NCBI GenBank assembly: GCA_025201865.1
Contig: MU602769.1
Coordinates: 4,164 to 29,022 of the forward strand
Reading direction: 5' to 3'
Length of the DNA: 24,859 bases
Source of the DNA: Ramicandelaber brevisporus
Lineage: Eukaryota; Kickxellomycota; Ramicandelaberales; Ramicandelaberaceae
Part shown: piece after piece, positions 9,095-18,146 of the stretch
Layout: each line of letters begins with the position of its first letter
Position numbering within the stretch: the first letter of the stretch is position 1
The notes under the pieces: model-generated
Told to the model about the DNA's origin: nothing
The model's input: the letters and a program-made list of their open reading frames with translations, nothing else
Databases searched by the model: none
Program-made: the position numbers and the translations under genes

Positions 9095-9172
9095 ATGCGC
9101 GATAAGTGGCATAAGAAGCGTCAGAGACGTCTCAAGCGTAAGAGAAGAAAGATGCGCGCTCGCTCCAAATAA
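9095..9172 (+). CDS. RPL41: Cytosolic large-subunit ribosomal protein eL41
   Basis: A complete 25-codon frame (stop TAA at 9170-9172) encodes the shortest known ribosomal protein. It begins Met-Arg-Asp-Lys-Trp-His-Lys-Lys-Arg and ends Met-Arg-Ala-Arg-Ser-Lys, almost entirely Arg/Lys with a single Trp at position 5. This is the canonical length and pattern of eukaryotic eL41, which bridges the two ribosomal subunits. Compared with the yeast protein as I recall it, Asp3, His6 and Gln10 look like substitutions. The context AACA precedes the ATG. The gene is easily missed by length-limited gene finders. A 5' leader intron is likely, and transcription probably starts in the pyrimidine tract near 8780-8800. 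Confidence 0.95.
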   Translation: MRDKWHKKRQRRLKRKRRKMRARSK

Positions 9173-9396
9173 GCGTATCGTCGCAGTCTTTGCTTCATTC
9201 ACAACAAAAGTATGCTTGAGAGAAGGTTTGTTTGCGCTCCAATTTTTTTGCAAGGCTTAATTTTTTTTATGATTTGCTCACAAATTCGTAGTAAACTTTT
9301 TCAAAAAACAAACTTGTTTTGAAGTATTGATTCATATTATAGTAATATCGTTGTCGAAGAATGTTCAAGAAAAGACAAGCATTGAAAGTGACTGGT

Positions 9397-10962
9397 TTAG
9401 AATGAGGGCACTTTTGTAATGACAAACGAGTTATTGGAGCTAAAGCGCTGAGGAAGCATCGCATATGCATTTGACTTGACAGTCGCTGCTATTTTCTCAT
9501 CCATCCATGAACAAACAACAATCTTGGCCACTCGAGAGGATTTGGCACGTTTAGAGTTGCTCCAATGAGTTGCCAACATGGAGATGAGCAGATTGATATG
9601 CTCTGGAGTCTTCTCGCTGAATGTCATGTCCACCACAGTCAAATTCTTGAACGCAGAGATGGCCTCAGCAGCCTCGCGCGCCATGTTGACATAGTGCGTG
9701 AGCTGGTCGTCTGCTTCATAAAACGGTAGATAGCGACCAGTGAGCGAACCATACGGCATCCAGCTTAAAAAGAAGAGCGATGGCATGACTGGCACCAGCT
9801 GTTTGAGGAATGCACCCATGCCGCCGCCAAGGTCTTGTGGCTGAATGCCGGTGAGTTCCAGTAACTGCAGATTTGGCCAGGTGCGGTTAACAAACATTTC
9901 AGTGATGTCATCAGTCAGATATGCACCAACGTCGTCCCATGTGATGATAGAGAGTGTATGGAGCTGACCACTGACATTCCCAATAGCTGTGCGCACCGCT
10001 GCATTCTGTAGAATAGATGAGTTGATTCTCAACTTTGCAATCCCAGTTGTTGCCACTGCTCTTGATGAAACAGGCTGAGTGAGCGAACTGGTCAGAATGT
10101 TCACAATGTGTCTCTCATCGTGGGATGCACCGGTGTCGTAGAACTGATGCAGTCGGCCAGCAGTGTGCTGCCGAATAGCTTCATAGACTTCATAATCAAA
10201 CGCTTGTATAGTCGTAAATGCAACTCGTTTCGAGTGGCGCGGAATCAAGGCTACAACCTTGTCTGGCGTTACCAATGCACGATCCAGATCGCCATCATCT
10301 GGTCCATTTGCTTCATCGCTGGCGTGGAACCAAACTCGACTATAGTCCAAATCCGTCAGCTGGTCCAACAGTTTACCAAGAGGGATAGCGCGGTCGATAT
10401 AGTCAGTGCTGCAGTAAACAACCAGCTCGCGAATCTGTTTAGCGATTCCATCATGTCGATTCACAACGAGCCATTCGAGAGAAGCAAGAGCCAGCTCCGT
10501 CAAAAACTCAATGCGAAGCAGCCCAAGTCGTGGCAAGCTGGCAGTCTCCAGAAATGTGCGGACGTGGGGAATGACGCTGGCCGTGACCACAGTGTCAGCA
10601 TCGTGTCTCCAATGCTTCAGATGCAGACGCTCGAGATTCTCGTCAAACAAGCGCTTCCGCTGCTCGATAACAGCTGACCCGCCTCCATCCAGAGCCACAT
10701 CGAGTTCGTAAAGGGTAGTGCTGCGATATAAGCGACGGCGAGCCATGTCGAGGAACTGAGGACACGTGCGGCAAAGGACATTGAGAGTTGGCTTGTGGTC
10801 GCCGGTGGCTTGGAAGATGAGCTCGAGCAGTTCTGGTGGCAGCAGCTGGATGGGACTCAGCTGTAAAGACGCATCTAAGCGAGACATAGGCGATGTAGCA
10901 GGCGTATCGCCATCATTGCGCAGTGAACGCAGTCGACCGAACGCACTTCGAAGGTGATCCAT
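9397..10962 (-). CDS. F-box protein (family copy 3), 521 aa
   Basis: The frame starts at an ATG at 10962 with a short basic segment (Met-Asp-His-Leu-Arg-Ser-Ala-Phe-Gly-Arg). The F-box follows at residues about 38-80, with a Leu-Leu-Pro-Pro-Glu-Leu-Leu-Glu-Leu-Ile core and a Cys-Arg-Thr-Cys segment. The remaining 440 residues contain irregular leucine-rich strands. The family motif Met-Phe-Val-Asn-Arg-Thr-Trp-Pro-Asn-Leu is encoded at about 9868-9897. It is probably an SCF substrate receptor with unknown substrate. The gene is convergent with eL41, sharing a 224-bp AT-rich 3' region (9173-9396) with runs of T on both sides. Confidence 0.87.
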   Translation of the reverse strand: MDHLRSAFGRLRSLRNDGDTPATSPMSRLDASLQLSPIQLLPPELLELIFQATGDHKPTLNVLCRTCPQFLDMARRRLYRSTTLYELDVALDGGGSAVIEQRKRLFDENLERLHLKHWRHDADTVVTASVIPHVRTFLETASLPRLGLLRIEFLTELALASLEWLVVNRHDGIAKQIRELVVYCSTDYIDRAIPLGKLLDQLTDLDYSRVWFHASDEANGPDDGDLDRALVTPDKVVALIPRHSKRVAFTTIQAFDYEVYEAIRQHTAGRLHQFYDTGASHDERHIVNILTSSLTQPVSSRAVATTGIAKLRINSSILQNAAVRTAIGNVSGQLHTLSIITWDDVGAYLTDDITEMFVNRTWPNLQLLELTGIQPQDLGGGMGAFLKQLVPVMPSLFFLSWMPYGSLTGRYLPFYEADDQLTHYVNMAREAAEAISAFKNLTVVDMTFSEKTPEHINLLISMLATHWSNSKRAKSSRVAKIVVCSWMDEKIAATVKSNAYAMLPQRFSSNNSFVITKVPSF

Positions 10963-11432
10963 CTGCTATACTGAAGCTAGTCAAAATTGAGAAGCACAAA
11001 AAAGAAAGAAAACTGGGATGAGCTTGGTTCGAAGGTTGAGGTTCCTCCTCGTAAAAGAATAAACCAAGCCACGAAATTGAGCAATGGTAATGGTAACTTT
11101 ATCAATTGCAATGAGAGCGAATTAATTAAAAATGATTTATTTTCTGACTCTCATTACGCTTCCGTCCAGACCCTTTTGGGGAGGATTCTGGACTCCCTTT
11201 TAATCCTCTGAATCTCATATACAATATTGTCTTGTCGTACTCGATAGACAACATTGCACAATCGAGTTGGCTCATCATATTCTTCCATTGATACTGTCCC
11301 TCCTTCCAGTTTCGTGCTTCTTGGGTAACACTCGTTGAGTGATAATGATCTTTTTTCCAGCATCAATCCATTGTTTGTATTTTTATTTGTTTGTAAATAA
11401 TCCTGTTCCTTCCTTCCAATACTCACGAAGCC
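10963..11432. other. 470-bp divergent intergenic region with a possible coding remnant
   Basis: It separates the starts of F-box copy 3 and the FANCE-like gene and must hold both promoters. The left part is AT-rich. The right part (11154-11385) shows protein-like composition in two adjoining minus-strand frames and is described separately. Confidence 0.4.
11154..11385 (-). pseudogene. Possible degraded coding remnant, unrecognised
   Basis: One minus-strand frame, open up to 11426, ends at 11154 with a hydrophilic segment (…Tyr-Arg-Val-Arg-Gln-Asp-Asn-Ile-Val-Tyr-Glu-Ile…). A second minus-strand frame, ending at a stop at 11275-11277, encodes Lys-Lys-Ile-Ile-Ile-Thr-Gln-Arg-Val-Leu-Pro-Lys-Lys-His-Glu. 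Together they look like one ancestral frame broken by a shift, with basic residues throughout. The pattern loosely recalls integrase C-terminal segments of LTR retroelements, but I cannot confirm that. It could equally be a small hypothetical gene or chance. Confidence 0.2.
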
Positions 11433-12566
11433 ATGGAGATAGATATGAAACAGTTCCTCGAAGTGCCAGCAGACGTAAAGGTGGCGCTATTTGGAGGTGT
11501 CAGGATTACACAGACAACGACAACGACGACAGATATCACGACAGCTGTTGGCGGTTTGAGGTATGTCGAAGATCGGAGGAAACGGCTGGCGATGATGAAG
11601 CAAGCAGCTCAGAATGAACTGTTGTCGCAGCAATCCAGGCAAACGTCAGCTCAAACAGCACTGCAGAGACACAGCGACGACGGCGGAGGCAGTGCTGACG
11701 CTCTCAGACTACATAGTGCTCACATTGAATGGTTTGATCAATGGCTATCTCGATGTCAGCCAAACACAATGTTGGACATTGGCGAGTTTGAAAAGCAACT
11801 GTCAGCAATGCTGTTGAATGTACCAAGCACTGCTCTTGAGTCCATCTTGGTCCAAAACGATGCTGCTATTGCCAGTGTTCAGCCATTCGAAGCATCGACA
11901 GTCGTGCCAGCAATACTTTCCATCTGTTCTGCGAGTGCGATTGCATCGGATGCAGCCACTGTATTTGCTCACCGCATTGTGTATCCATCACTAGTTGCAC
12001 TATCAGAGCCTCCATCTCGAGCACTGGTTGATGCAGTATCAGAGTTTGCGAGAAACAAACCAAGAGCTGCTCTAAACGGACTGCTGGTTCCGATTACTGA
12101 TGAATGCTGTGGCAAAGCTTCGAATCAAGCTCTGGACTTGGTAGGAAGAGTTGTGTCATTGAAACACTTGACAGATGTCCAGCTACTTGACTTGATTCAG
12201 AGCATGTCCAAAGCAATCATCACCTCAGCCGAGAGTGGAGGTCAGGCTTGTTTGGCAATTACGGGAACAAGTCTCGTTGCGGTGCTAATGTCTTTGCTAG
12301 AGACAATCTCCCCTACAAGCTGGCCATCTTCATCCGATCCAACAAACAGCAGTGCTGTTCCAACATTTATTAATGCACTGTCTGTGCTCAGTCCACATTG
12401 TTTATCCAGCATTCCGTTTGCCAACCTTCTCAAAGTGTTCATCAATCGTCACGGCAAATCCGCCTTATCCGATCACCCACAATCAAAGGAGCAACTCACA
12501 GCCGTCGTTTCCTCGCTAACCTCATTCTCTAAACGAACTTTACTTTCATCTCTTAAAAAGCTTTAA
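11433..12566 (+). CDS. FANCE: FANCE-like protein (Fanconi anaemia core complex, C-terminal domain)
   Basis: The 377-residue, mostly helical protein resembles the C-terminal domain of FANCE, the core-complex subunit that links FANCD2 to the FANCL ubiquitin ligase in interstrand crosslink repair. Supporting features are a Pro-Pro-x-Arg-Ala-Leu helix start at about 193-198, followed by Ala-Arg-Asn-Lys-Pro and Gly-Leu-Leu-Val-Pro (about 206-220), helical repeats to the end, and a terminal Phe-x-Lys-Arg-x-Leu-x3-Leu-Lys-Lys-Leu pattern (365-377) like the end of human FANCE. The first 90 residues are low complexity, with a six-Thr run near 28-33 and a Gln-rich stretch. The recognition is by eye and divergent, so another helical-repeat protein is possible. 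The stop codon interlocks with that of F-box copy 4. Confidence 0.5.
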   Translation: MEIDMKQFLEVPADVKVALFGGVRITQTTTTTTDITTAVGGLRYVEDRRKRLAMMKQAAQNELLSQQSRQTSAQTALQRHSDDGGGSADALRLHSAHIEWFDQWLSRCQPNTMLDIGEFEKQLSAMLLNVPSTALESILVQNDAAIASVQPFEASTVVPAILSICSASAIASDAATVFAHRIVYPSLVALSEPPSRALVDAVSEFARNKPRAALNGLLVPITDECCGKASNQALDLVGRVVSLKHLTDVQLLDLIQSMSKAIITSAESGGQACLAITGTSLVAVLMSLLETISPTSWPSSSDPTNSSAVPTFINALSVLSPHCLSSIPFANLLKVFINRHGKSALSDHPQSKEQLTAVVSSLTSFSKRTLLSSLKKL

Positions 12567-14329
12567 TGTTTATTACGACTAAACAACTTCAATCTTCGCT
12601 TCGATTTAGTCTTTGTTGGCGGCGGTGTCATTATTGCATCCGAACCCATTGTGGACTCAATGTGTGGATACTTCTTTCGAATAATTGACCACAGTCTGCC
12701 ATCGTCAAAAGTGATGCCGAGTCGACGCAGTTTCACTAAAACATGCTCAAGCATACCCAGAATGAATTGTTCGCCGGGATATGGCTGCAGATAGACAAAC
12801 TCGTGGATATCGCTTGGCTTGTTAACACGAGCACCATAGTGCAAACAGAAAGAGAGAACAGACAAGGGTGCGGAGATTGGAGCATTGGTCAATCGAAGGA
12901 TATAGAGGCGGGGAATACGCAGAATGTATAAGAACGTGGCATCAGAAACTTGCTTCATCGACGACAGCTCCAATCTTTGCAACAATGGTAGGGGGTATCC
13001 GCCGTCAAAGTCCATTATGATGCTATTTGCGCCAGAAACAGCCAACTCGCGTAGCATTGGCAACTTCTCTGCATACTGATCCAAGTAGAATATACTGCCT
13101 TCCATATTTGCTACACTATGTAAACACACACGGATGCACTGCAACGAAGGCAATTCATTTACAATTCCATCAAACATTGATATCCAAATGCCTTGTCCCT
13201 CAATATCCAGGTTCGTCATATGTCTCGGCCAATGATACCTAAACATATCATATCTATTGCCAAATCCATATCGATTCGCGCGGATATCACCATTGCCGCC
13301 TTGAATGCAACTTGCTATGTTTGACGTCAGTGTCAGATTCTGTAGTTCCGGAAACCGCTCTGCACTCACTTCCAAACAATCCAATGGACAACAACACACT
13401 GGAACTCTCAGCGATATCAGCCGCTTAAACACCACATCGGTTCCTGATCTAAACAGCTGATAGTTGTCTTCTCCACAACATGCTGAGTTTCCTCTAAATG
13501 TGTGATCAATACTCAATCTCCACAAGTACTTGGCAACTTCATTCAACTCTTCCTTACTTCCCATTTTGCGATCGTACATTGAGATTCGATGCTGCGTTTG
13601 CCATTCATCTTCTTTGATTTCAGATGGCAATAGTTCGTGTTTCTTTATGGTCTTTGAGATATAGTACGCCTGTTGCCACTTGTTTCCACTGTCATCACGA
13701 AGAACCCATTCAACAAGACGCAGTCGTTCACATTTGACCACATCGTCCATTAGTGTGTCTACATCTCGTAAAATGGTATTGTCTTTGACACAGACTTTGA
13801 GACGCTGGAGTTGTTTGAGATTGTGAACGTTGCCGATATACCAGCCGTATTTGAGATCAAACACGAGCTCTATCAAATTGGGTACACACAAGTGCAGGCT
13901 GCTGCTGATGTCGCCTGTTAATAAACGACCTCGTCGGTTGTCAATACGGCGCACCTTGTGATTCAATCCACCACCACCATCACTATCAGCACCGTCAGGT
14001 TTATTGGTGGATGCTGCCAGGATGAGATTGATGGCTCGGTTGGTGAAAATGGGTGGATGTACCATGTACACCTCGTTCTCAAACACGGTATGGAACACGC
14101 GGCATGTGAGCAGCAGAGAGACAATGTTGGCACGGGAGAGGTACTTGGCGAGATACCACAATATGTCATCAGGCAATCCAAGTAAATGGAAGGCGTCGTT
14201 ATAGCCTCCTTTGCGATAAGAGTCTGTTGCTCGATTCAATGCCTTCGATGTCCTCTTGCGGCGAAATAATGACTTGCGAAGCCCAATGGCTCTGAGAATG
14301 GTCTTCAGCTTTGACTTTAGCTTGCTCAT
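12563..14329 (-). CDS. F-box protein (family copy 4), 588 aa
   Basis: The frame is open up to an ATG at 14392, but I prefer the ATG at 14329. It gives the short basic start (Met-Ser-Lys-Leu-Lys-Ser-Lys-Leu-Lys) typical of this family. The F-box lies at about 48-90, with Leu-Gly-Leu-Pro-Asp-Asp-Ile-Leu and Leu-Leu-Thr-Cys-Arg-Val-Phe-His. Irregular leucine-rich segments follow. A family motif Asp-Met-Phe-Arg-Tyr-His-Trp-Pro is encoded near 13226-13249. It has a basic C-terminal tail (Lys-Ser-Lys-Arg-Arg-Leu-Lys). The stop (12563-12565) overlaps the FANCE-like stop (12564-12566). The substrate is unknown. Confidence 0.87.
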   Translation of the reverse strand: MSKLKSKLKTILRAIGLRKSLFRRKRTSKALNRATDSYRKGGYNDAFHLLGLPDDILWYLAKYLSRANIVSLLLTCRVFHTVFENEVYMVHPPIFTNRAINLILAASTNKPDGADSDGGGGLNHKVRRIDNRRGRLLTGDISSSLHLCVPNLIELVFDLKYGWYIGNVHNLKQLQRLKVCVKDNTILRDVDTLMDDVVKCERLRLVEWVLRDDSGNKWQQAYYISKTIKKHELLPSEIKEDEWQTQHRISMYDRKMGSKEELNEVAKYLWRLSIDHTFRGNSACCGEDNYQLFRSGTDVVFKRLISLRVPVCCCPLDCLEVSAERFPELQNLTLTSNIASCIQGGNGDIRANRYGFGNRYDMFRYHWPRHMTNLDIEGQGIWISMFDGIVNELPSLQCIRVCLHSVANMEGSIFYLDQYAEKLPMLRELAVSGANSIIMDFDGGYPLPLLQRLELSSMKQVSDATFLYILRIPRLYILRLTNAPISAPLSVLSFCLHYGARVNKPSDIHEFVYLQPYPGEQFILGMLEHVLVKLRRLGITFDDGRLWSIIRKKYPHIESTMGSDAIMTPPPTKTKSKRRLKLFSRNKH

Positions 14330-14560
14330 CGCGGAAAGTGTATGTTTAGTCAGTTGAGAGTAGATGAACTGAAGACAGGACACGGCTAACAAAAACAGAG
14401 TTGACTATAGAAAAAAAAAAGGAAGGAGGCGATGGTCCGTGAACTCAGCACTTCTACGAGAGAAATCGAGACACGACACCAAAAGAAAAGCATGCCGCAG
14501 CAAATCCTATTCAGGAACAAGCACAGTTATTCCGATTAAAAGTAAAAAGTTGTTTAATAA
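14330..14560. other. 231-bp spacer between Sec8 3' end and F-box copy 4 start
   Basis: It must hold the promoter of F-box copy 4 and the 3' end of Sec8. It includes a run of ten A at about 14411-14420. No gene is visible. Confidence 0.4.
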
Positions 14561-17500
14561 TTAACGATGACGAGACGCATTGTTAAATGCATCGCGAAGC
14601 TGAACTTCATGTTGGACATACATCTGATACCGCTCAGAATTGACCAGGTTCGAAGCACGAGCCGAGATTTCCAGTTCACCATTCTCAGCATCCTCATTCT
14701 CATAAATGTAGCCCATCAATCTCTGATACTCATTCAGTGAAAACATGGGAGGGCCACCATCTTCTCCAATCTTTGCAATGATGCCACTCACTCCCAAATC
14801 AAACAGCTCAAAGTATTGTCTAGCGCGAGCCAATCCAGTCTCACCAGGCAGTCCCAGATTGGTCAGATTCTGCTGGAGAGCCAGCACATTGCGAATCATC
14901 TTGCGATTGCCGGCTGCATTCAAGCGCCGGATGTAACGAGTATTGGCCACAAGCAGGTTGCCAACAAGAGTAGAGATTCCACCAAGCACAAAGTTCATCT
15001 TAGAAGGAGGCAAAAATTCAGAGAGACCAGCTTCGCAGGAAACCAAATCAGCATTCAGATTCTGGACATATGGGTCAGGTTCAGTGGCTTCTTCCCGCAA
15101 TAAATAGGAGCCTTCACGAGTAGCCAAATCAATGTAGTACATTGCGTGAACGCGGAACTCAATGCGCAGTATAATGATCGATGTTGTGGCTAACGAACGG
15201 AACTTCTCAGTCAAGTCATACAAGCGAGATCTGACTGCCTCCATTCGACGACGCGCATCAAGCTGAGCTGCAGTTTGTGGATTAATGGCAGCAGCAGCAG
15301 CATAAGTTGAAGGAGTGGACACCGCTGAGCTGGATGCAATGGCTGCTGTTGCTGCTGTTGTTACTGTTACAGATATATTTGACTGCTGCTGATCACGCTT
15401 CCATTTAGACAGAGAAGTTAACTTTTCAACCAGCCATTCAGCACTGTTATGACAATGAGCAAGGAATGAGAGTCTCTTTGGATCAAACATTAAATCGCCA
15501 TGATGGAACGACTTTTCACCCTTTAAGTCGTGCTCCAATTCAATCTCCTTAGAAGAGGATCTGTCAAATGTGTCTCCACCTTTAGTTCCAACCAATCTTA
15601 ACTTCATATCCAATAGCTGCAGTAAATCCTCATCTTTAGCCCAGTTTGTGCTAATATACTCTCTGCTATTCTGAGAGGCGCTGCTGACTGTGCTGGCTGC
15701 GTCTGACGAAGATTCGATGGAAAGAGAAGAGCCACCGCGCGGACTGACCATATCAGTGAAGATCAGATGACACTTTTCAAAGTATCTTCTCATTAGCTTT
15801 TCAATCAACTCCAGATACTCGTGATTGAAGAATGGAACTGACTCCAGCATACTTCCCAGTTTATGGAGAATAGGCATTATGGCAACTGCGCCTTTAAACA
15901 CTGGTCTATCGCAATGATACACTTCTGAGTCTGGATGGAATGCATCTGAGCTGTTCAAGTGTTTATCCAGTTGGTAGAATGCATGCGATTCAGCCAGCGG
16001 CAAGAATTGTGAAATGAAAAACTCTCGCAAAAACAATCTAAATTCATTCACCTCAGAGTCTGATAGAACATTGTTAGTTGAAACATCATCCAGCATCCGA
16101 AGTGCCATTGGCAGCACTATTGACACGTGTTCAATGTTGGGTTTGGCCAGTTTACGATGTCCAATCACTGCGTGTTTCTCTGAATAGTCATCGAGTGTAA
16201 TGGTTGGTGTTCCATATGAAGAATTGCGCTGTTCTGAAGCTGATGAAGAATCTGAACGATGATGTCCACTTGCTGTGATTGTGCTTCTCTTCTTTGCATC
16301 AGTCGAGTCAGTTGAAGTTGAAGATAGCGATGCAGCCAGACGAGGAGTGACCAGAGCAGATCGCAAATCATCCACAGGTTTAAACAGAGGATCATTTGAG
16401 CCACGTAGGGTAGATTGTCCAAAGGAAAACAGATTCTTTGACTTGTCTCTCTTTGGACGGCCATGACGCGCAGTTTGATTCAACACAGTTAACAATGAGG
16501 CAGCTGCAGTTGAGTTGGTTGGATCGGCCAAATAGTCATAAATGGCTGCTTTGACTTCTGCCTGCACATATTTCCACACTTGCTTCATAGTGTACCGATA
16601 CTTGGCTATAACTGCACTCGTCTGGTTCCCAATAATGCTTCTACGGATCGCATTCTGGTTGGCTATGTTGGTATTGTTCTTCAATGAGTTCGCCACAGAG
16701 TCACGCTGAGCAATTCCATCCACAATGTTCAGCACATGATGATGATACTCCAAAACGGATTCCAATCTAGCAAACAACAATCCAATCAACTCCTCCACAA
16801 CTTCTGTGTTATTATCCGATTTACCACTGCTGTTGGTTGATGAGTTGGCAGATGTGCTTCCTAGCATCTGCTGATCAATCAAAGCCAATACATCATTTGT
16901 ATCGTTGCTTGCTTTATGGCGCTCTTCAACTTCTGATATGATTCCCTCCACAAACTGATGCAATTCAACTGGGATTCTCTCAGAAACCGCATTCAACGCA
17001 TCTCCCAAACTGCCCAGCATTTCCAGCGACACAATAATCACTTCTACATATCCAAACGAATCTGCCTCTGGGCTCTTATCCAATCCACTCGCTGCTGCAG
17101 CTGCAGCATCTCCACCATCTCCAGCTCCATCTCCAGTCTTCTTTGAACCAGGCACTAATCCACCCGTTATGCCCACAGTTTGTCCACTAACACTACTGGT
17201 TGAGCTAGCATTGTTTGAATTATTATTATTAAATAACGAACACAGTGATGGCTTTCTCTGGCAATAGGGACTCTTCAAGTAAACATGATTGTGCAACTCA
17301 TCAATCAACACATCCACCAGCATGGTTCGTTCTCTTTCCAGCTGCGCTCTCAATTCACCAAATGCTGCAATCTTTCTCATTTCAGGTGCACTCAGTGTTT
17401 GCAGAGCCGTCAACAATCCACTGGCTGCCGTCAAGAACTTCTTTTCTCTCTTAAACGCAACCAGCTCTCGAGGCAGCTTCTTGATCTCTTCAATACGATC

Positions 17501-17923
17501 GATAATGCGCAGCATTTCTCCAAATCTGTTACTCTTCACCAGCAATGATCCAATTGCTGTACGCTTCTGCAGCAATGATTCACGCGTGCGAAGCAGGTTG
17601 CGTTTCAAGGCGTGCACTGCATCCTGGGCATCAAACAGCTGCTCACGCAAATCGCTGTAAACCATGATGGATTCCGTAAACCCAGTGTGATACTCTTCAA
17701 CCACGTTGGATAGTGCTGATTCCATCTGCGCCTGCAAATGTCTGAAATCCTCGTAGCTCAGGCCAAGAGTAGCGCTGGCATCGCACAACCGGAGTGCAAC
17801 TGTCAGCGGATTGAACTCGTTGGTGGTCATAAACTCCCAGCTACGGCAGATCTCGCGAATCAGTCCCTCTGCGCGACGAAGCGCCTCGGCACGACGCTCA
17901 GCTAGCTGCTGGTCTTGGTCCAT
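14561..17923 (-). CDS. SEC8: Exocyst complex component Sec8
   Basis: The 1120-residue protein matches Sec8/EXOC4, a subunit of the exocyst that tethers secretory vesicles to the plasma membrane at growth sites. The N-terminal coiled-coil Sec8 domain spans about 60-220, with Leu-Arg-Glu-Gln-Leu, Ile-Asp-Arg-Ile-Glu-Glu-Ile-Lys-Lys-Leu-Pro and Leu-Ile-Asp-Glu-Leu-His-Asn-His-Val-Tyr-Leu-Lys-Ser (about 206-218). The helical C-terminal part runs to the end. Low-complexity Asn/Ser, Gly/Ala and Ser inserts break up the middle and make it longer than the human protein (974 aa). I chose the ATG at 17923: the same frame is open to 18196, but that extension is hydrophobic, unlike Sec8, and would overlap the thiolase gene. 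The 223-bp gap 17924-18146 holds its promoter. Confidence 0.93.
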   Translation of the reverse strand: MDQDQQLAERRAEALRRAEGLIREICRSWEFMTTNEFNPLTVALRLCDASATLGLSYEDFRHLQAQMESALSNVVEEYHTGFTESIMVYSDLREQLFDAQDAVHALKRNLLRTRESLLQKRTAIGSLLVKSNRFGEMLRIIDRIEEIKKLPRELVAFKREKKFLTAASGLLTALQTLSAPEMRKIAAFGELRAQLERERTMLVDVLIDELHNHVYLKSPYCQRKPSLCSLFNNNNSNNASSTSSVSGQTVGITGGLVPGSKKTGDGAGDGGDAAAAAASGLDKSPEADSFGYVEVIIVSLEMLGSLGDALNAVSERIPVELHQFVEGIISEVEERHKASNDTNDVLALIDQQMLGSTSANSSTNSSGKSDNNTEVVEELIGLLFARLESVLEYHHHVLNIVDGIAQRDSVANSLKNNTNIANQNAIRRSIIGNQTSAVIAKYRYTMKQVWKYVQAEVKAAIYDYLADPTNSTAAASLLTVLNQTARHGRPKRDKSKNLFSFGQSTLRGSNDPLFKPVDDLRSALVTPRLAASLSSTSTDSTDAKKRSTITASGHHRSDSSSASEQRNSSYGTPTITLDDYSEKHAVIGHRKLAKPNIEHVSIVLPMALRMLDDVSTNNVLSDSEVNEFRLFLREFFISQFLPLAESHAFYQLDKHLNSSDAFHPDSEVYHCDRPVFKGAVAIMPILHKLGSMLESVPFFNHEYLELIEKLMRRYFEKCHLIFTDMVSPRGGSSLSIESSSDAASTVSSASQNSREYISTNWAKDEDLLQLLDMKLRLVGTKGGDTFDRSSSKEIELEHDLKGEKSFHHGDLMFDPKRLSFLAHCHNSAEWLVEKLTSLSKWKRDQQQSNISVTVTTAATAAIASSSAVSTPSTYAAAAAINPQTAAQLDARRRMEAVRSRLYDLTEKFRSLATTSIIILRIEFRVHAMYYIDLATREGSYLLREEATEPDPYVQNLNADLVSCEAGLSEFLPPSKMNFVLGGISTLVGNLLVANTRYIRRLNAAGNRKMIRNVLALQQNLTNLGLPGETGLARARQYFELFDLGVSGIIAKIGEDGGPPMFSLNEYQRLMGYIYENEDAENGELEISARASNLVNSERYQMYVQHEVQLRDAFNNASRHR

Positions 17924-18146
17924 CTGAAGCGAGAACGATGATGCAGTAACAACAAGAACAACAAGAACAACAACGAAAAATGAAAATAACAGAGAGAAAA
18001 TCGACCAAAACGAAGAAAAGAAGACAGCATACACACATGCGAACAGCTGACGTGTGCTATTCGTGTATGTGTGTGTGAGAGAACATGTGGTTTGCAATGG
18101 TCTTAAAAAGTCAACGAGATTGATATCATCTACGGGGTGTGAGTGT

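Noticed and set aside
14330-14392. 21-residue extension of F-box copy 4
   Set aside because: The start at 14329 gives the basic family-type N-terminus. The longer form is possible but less likely.
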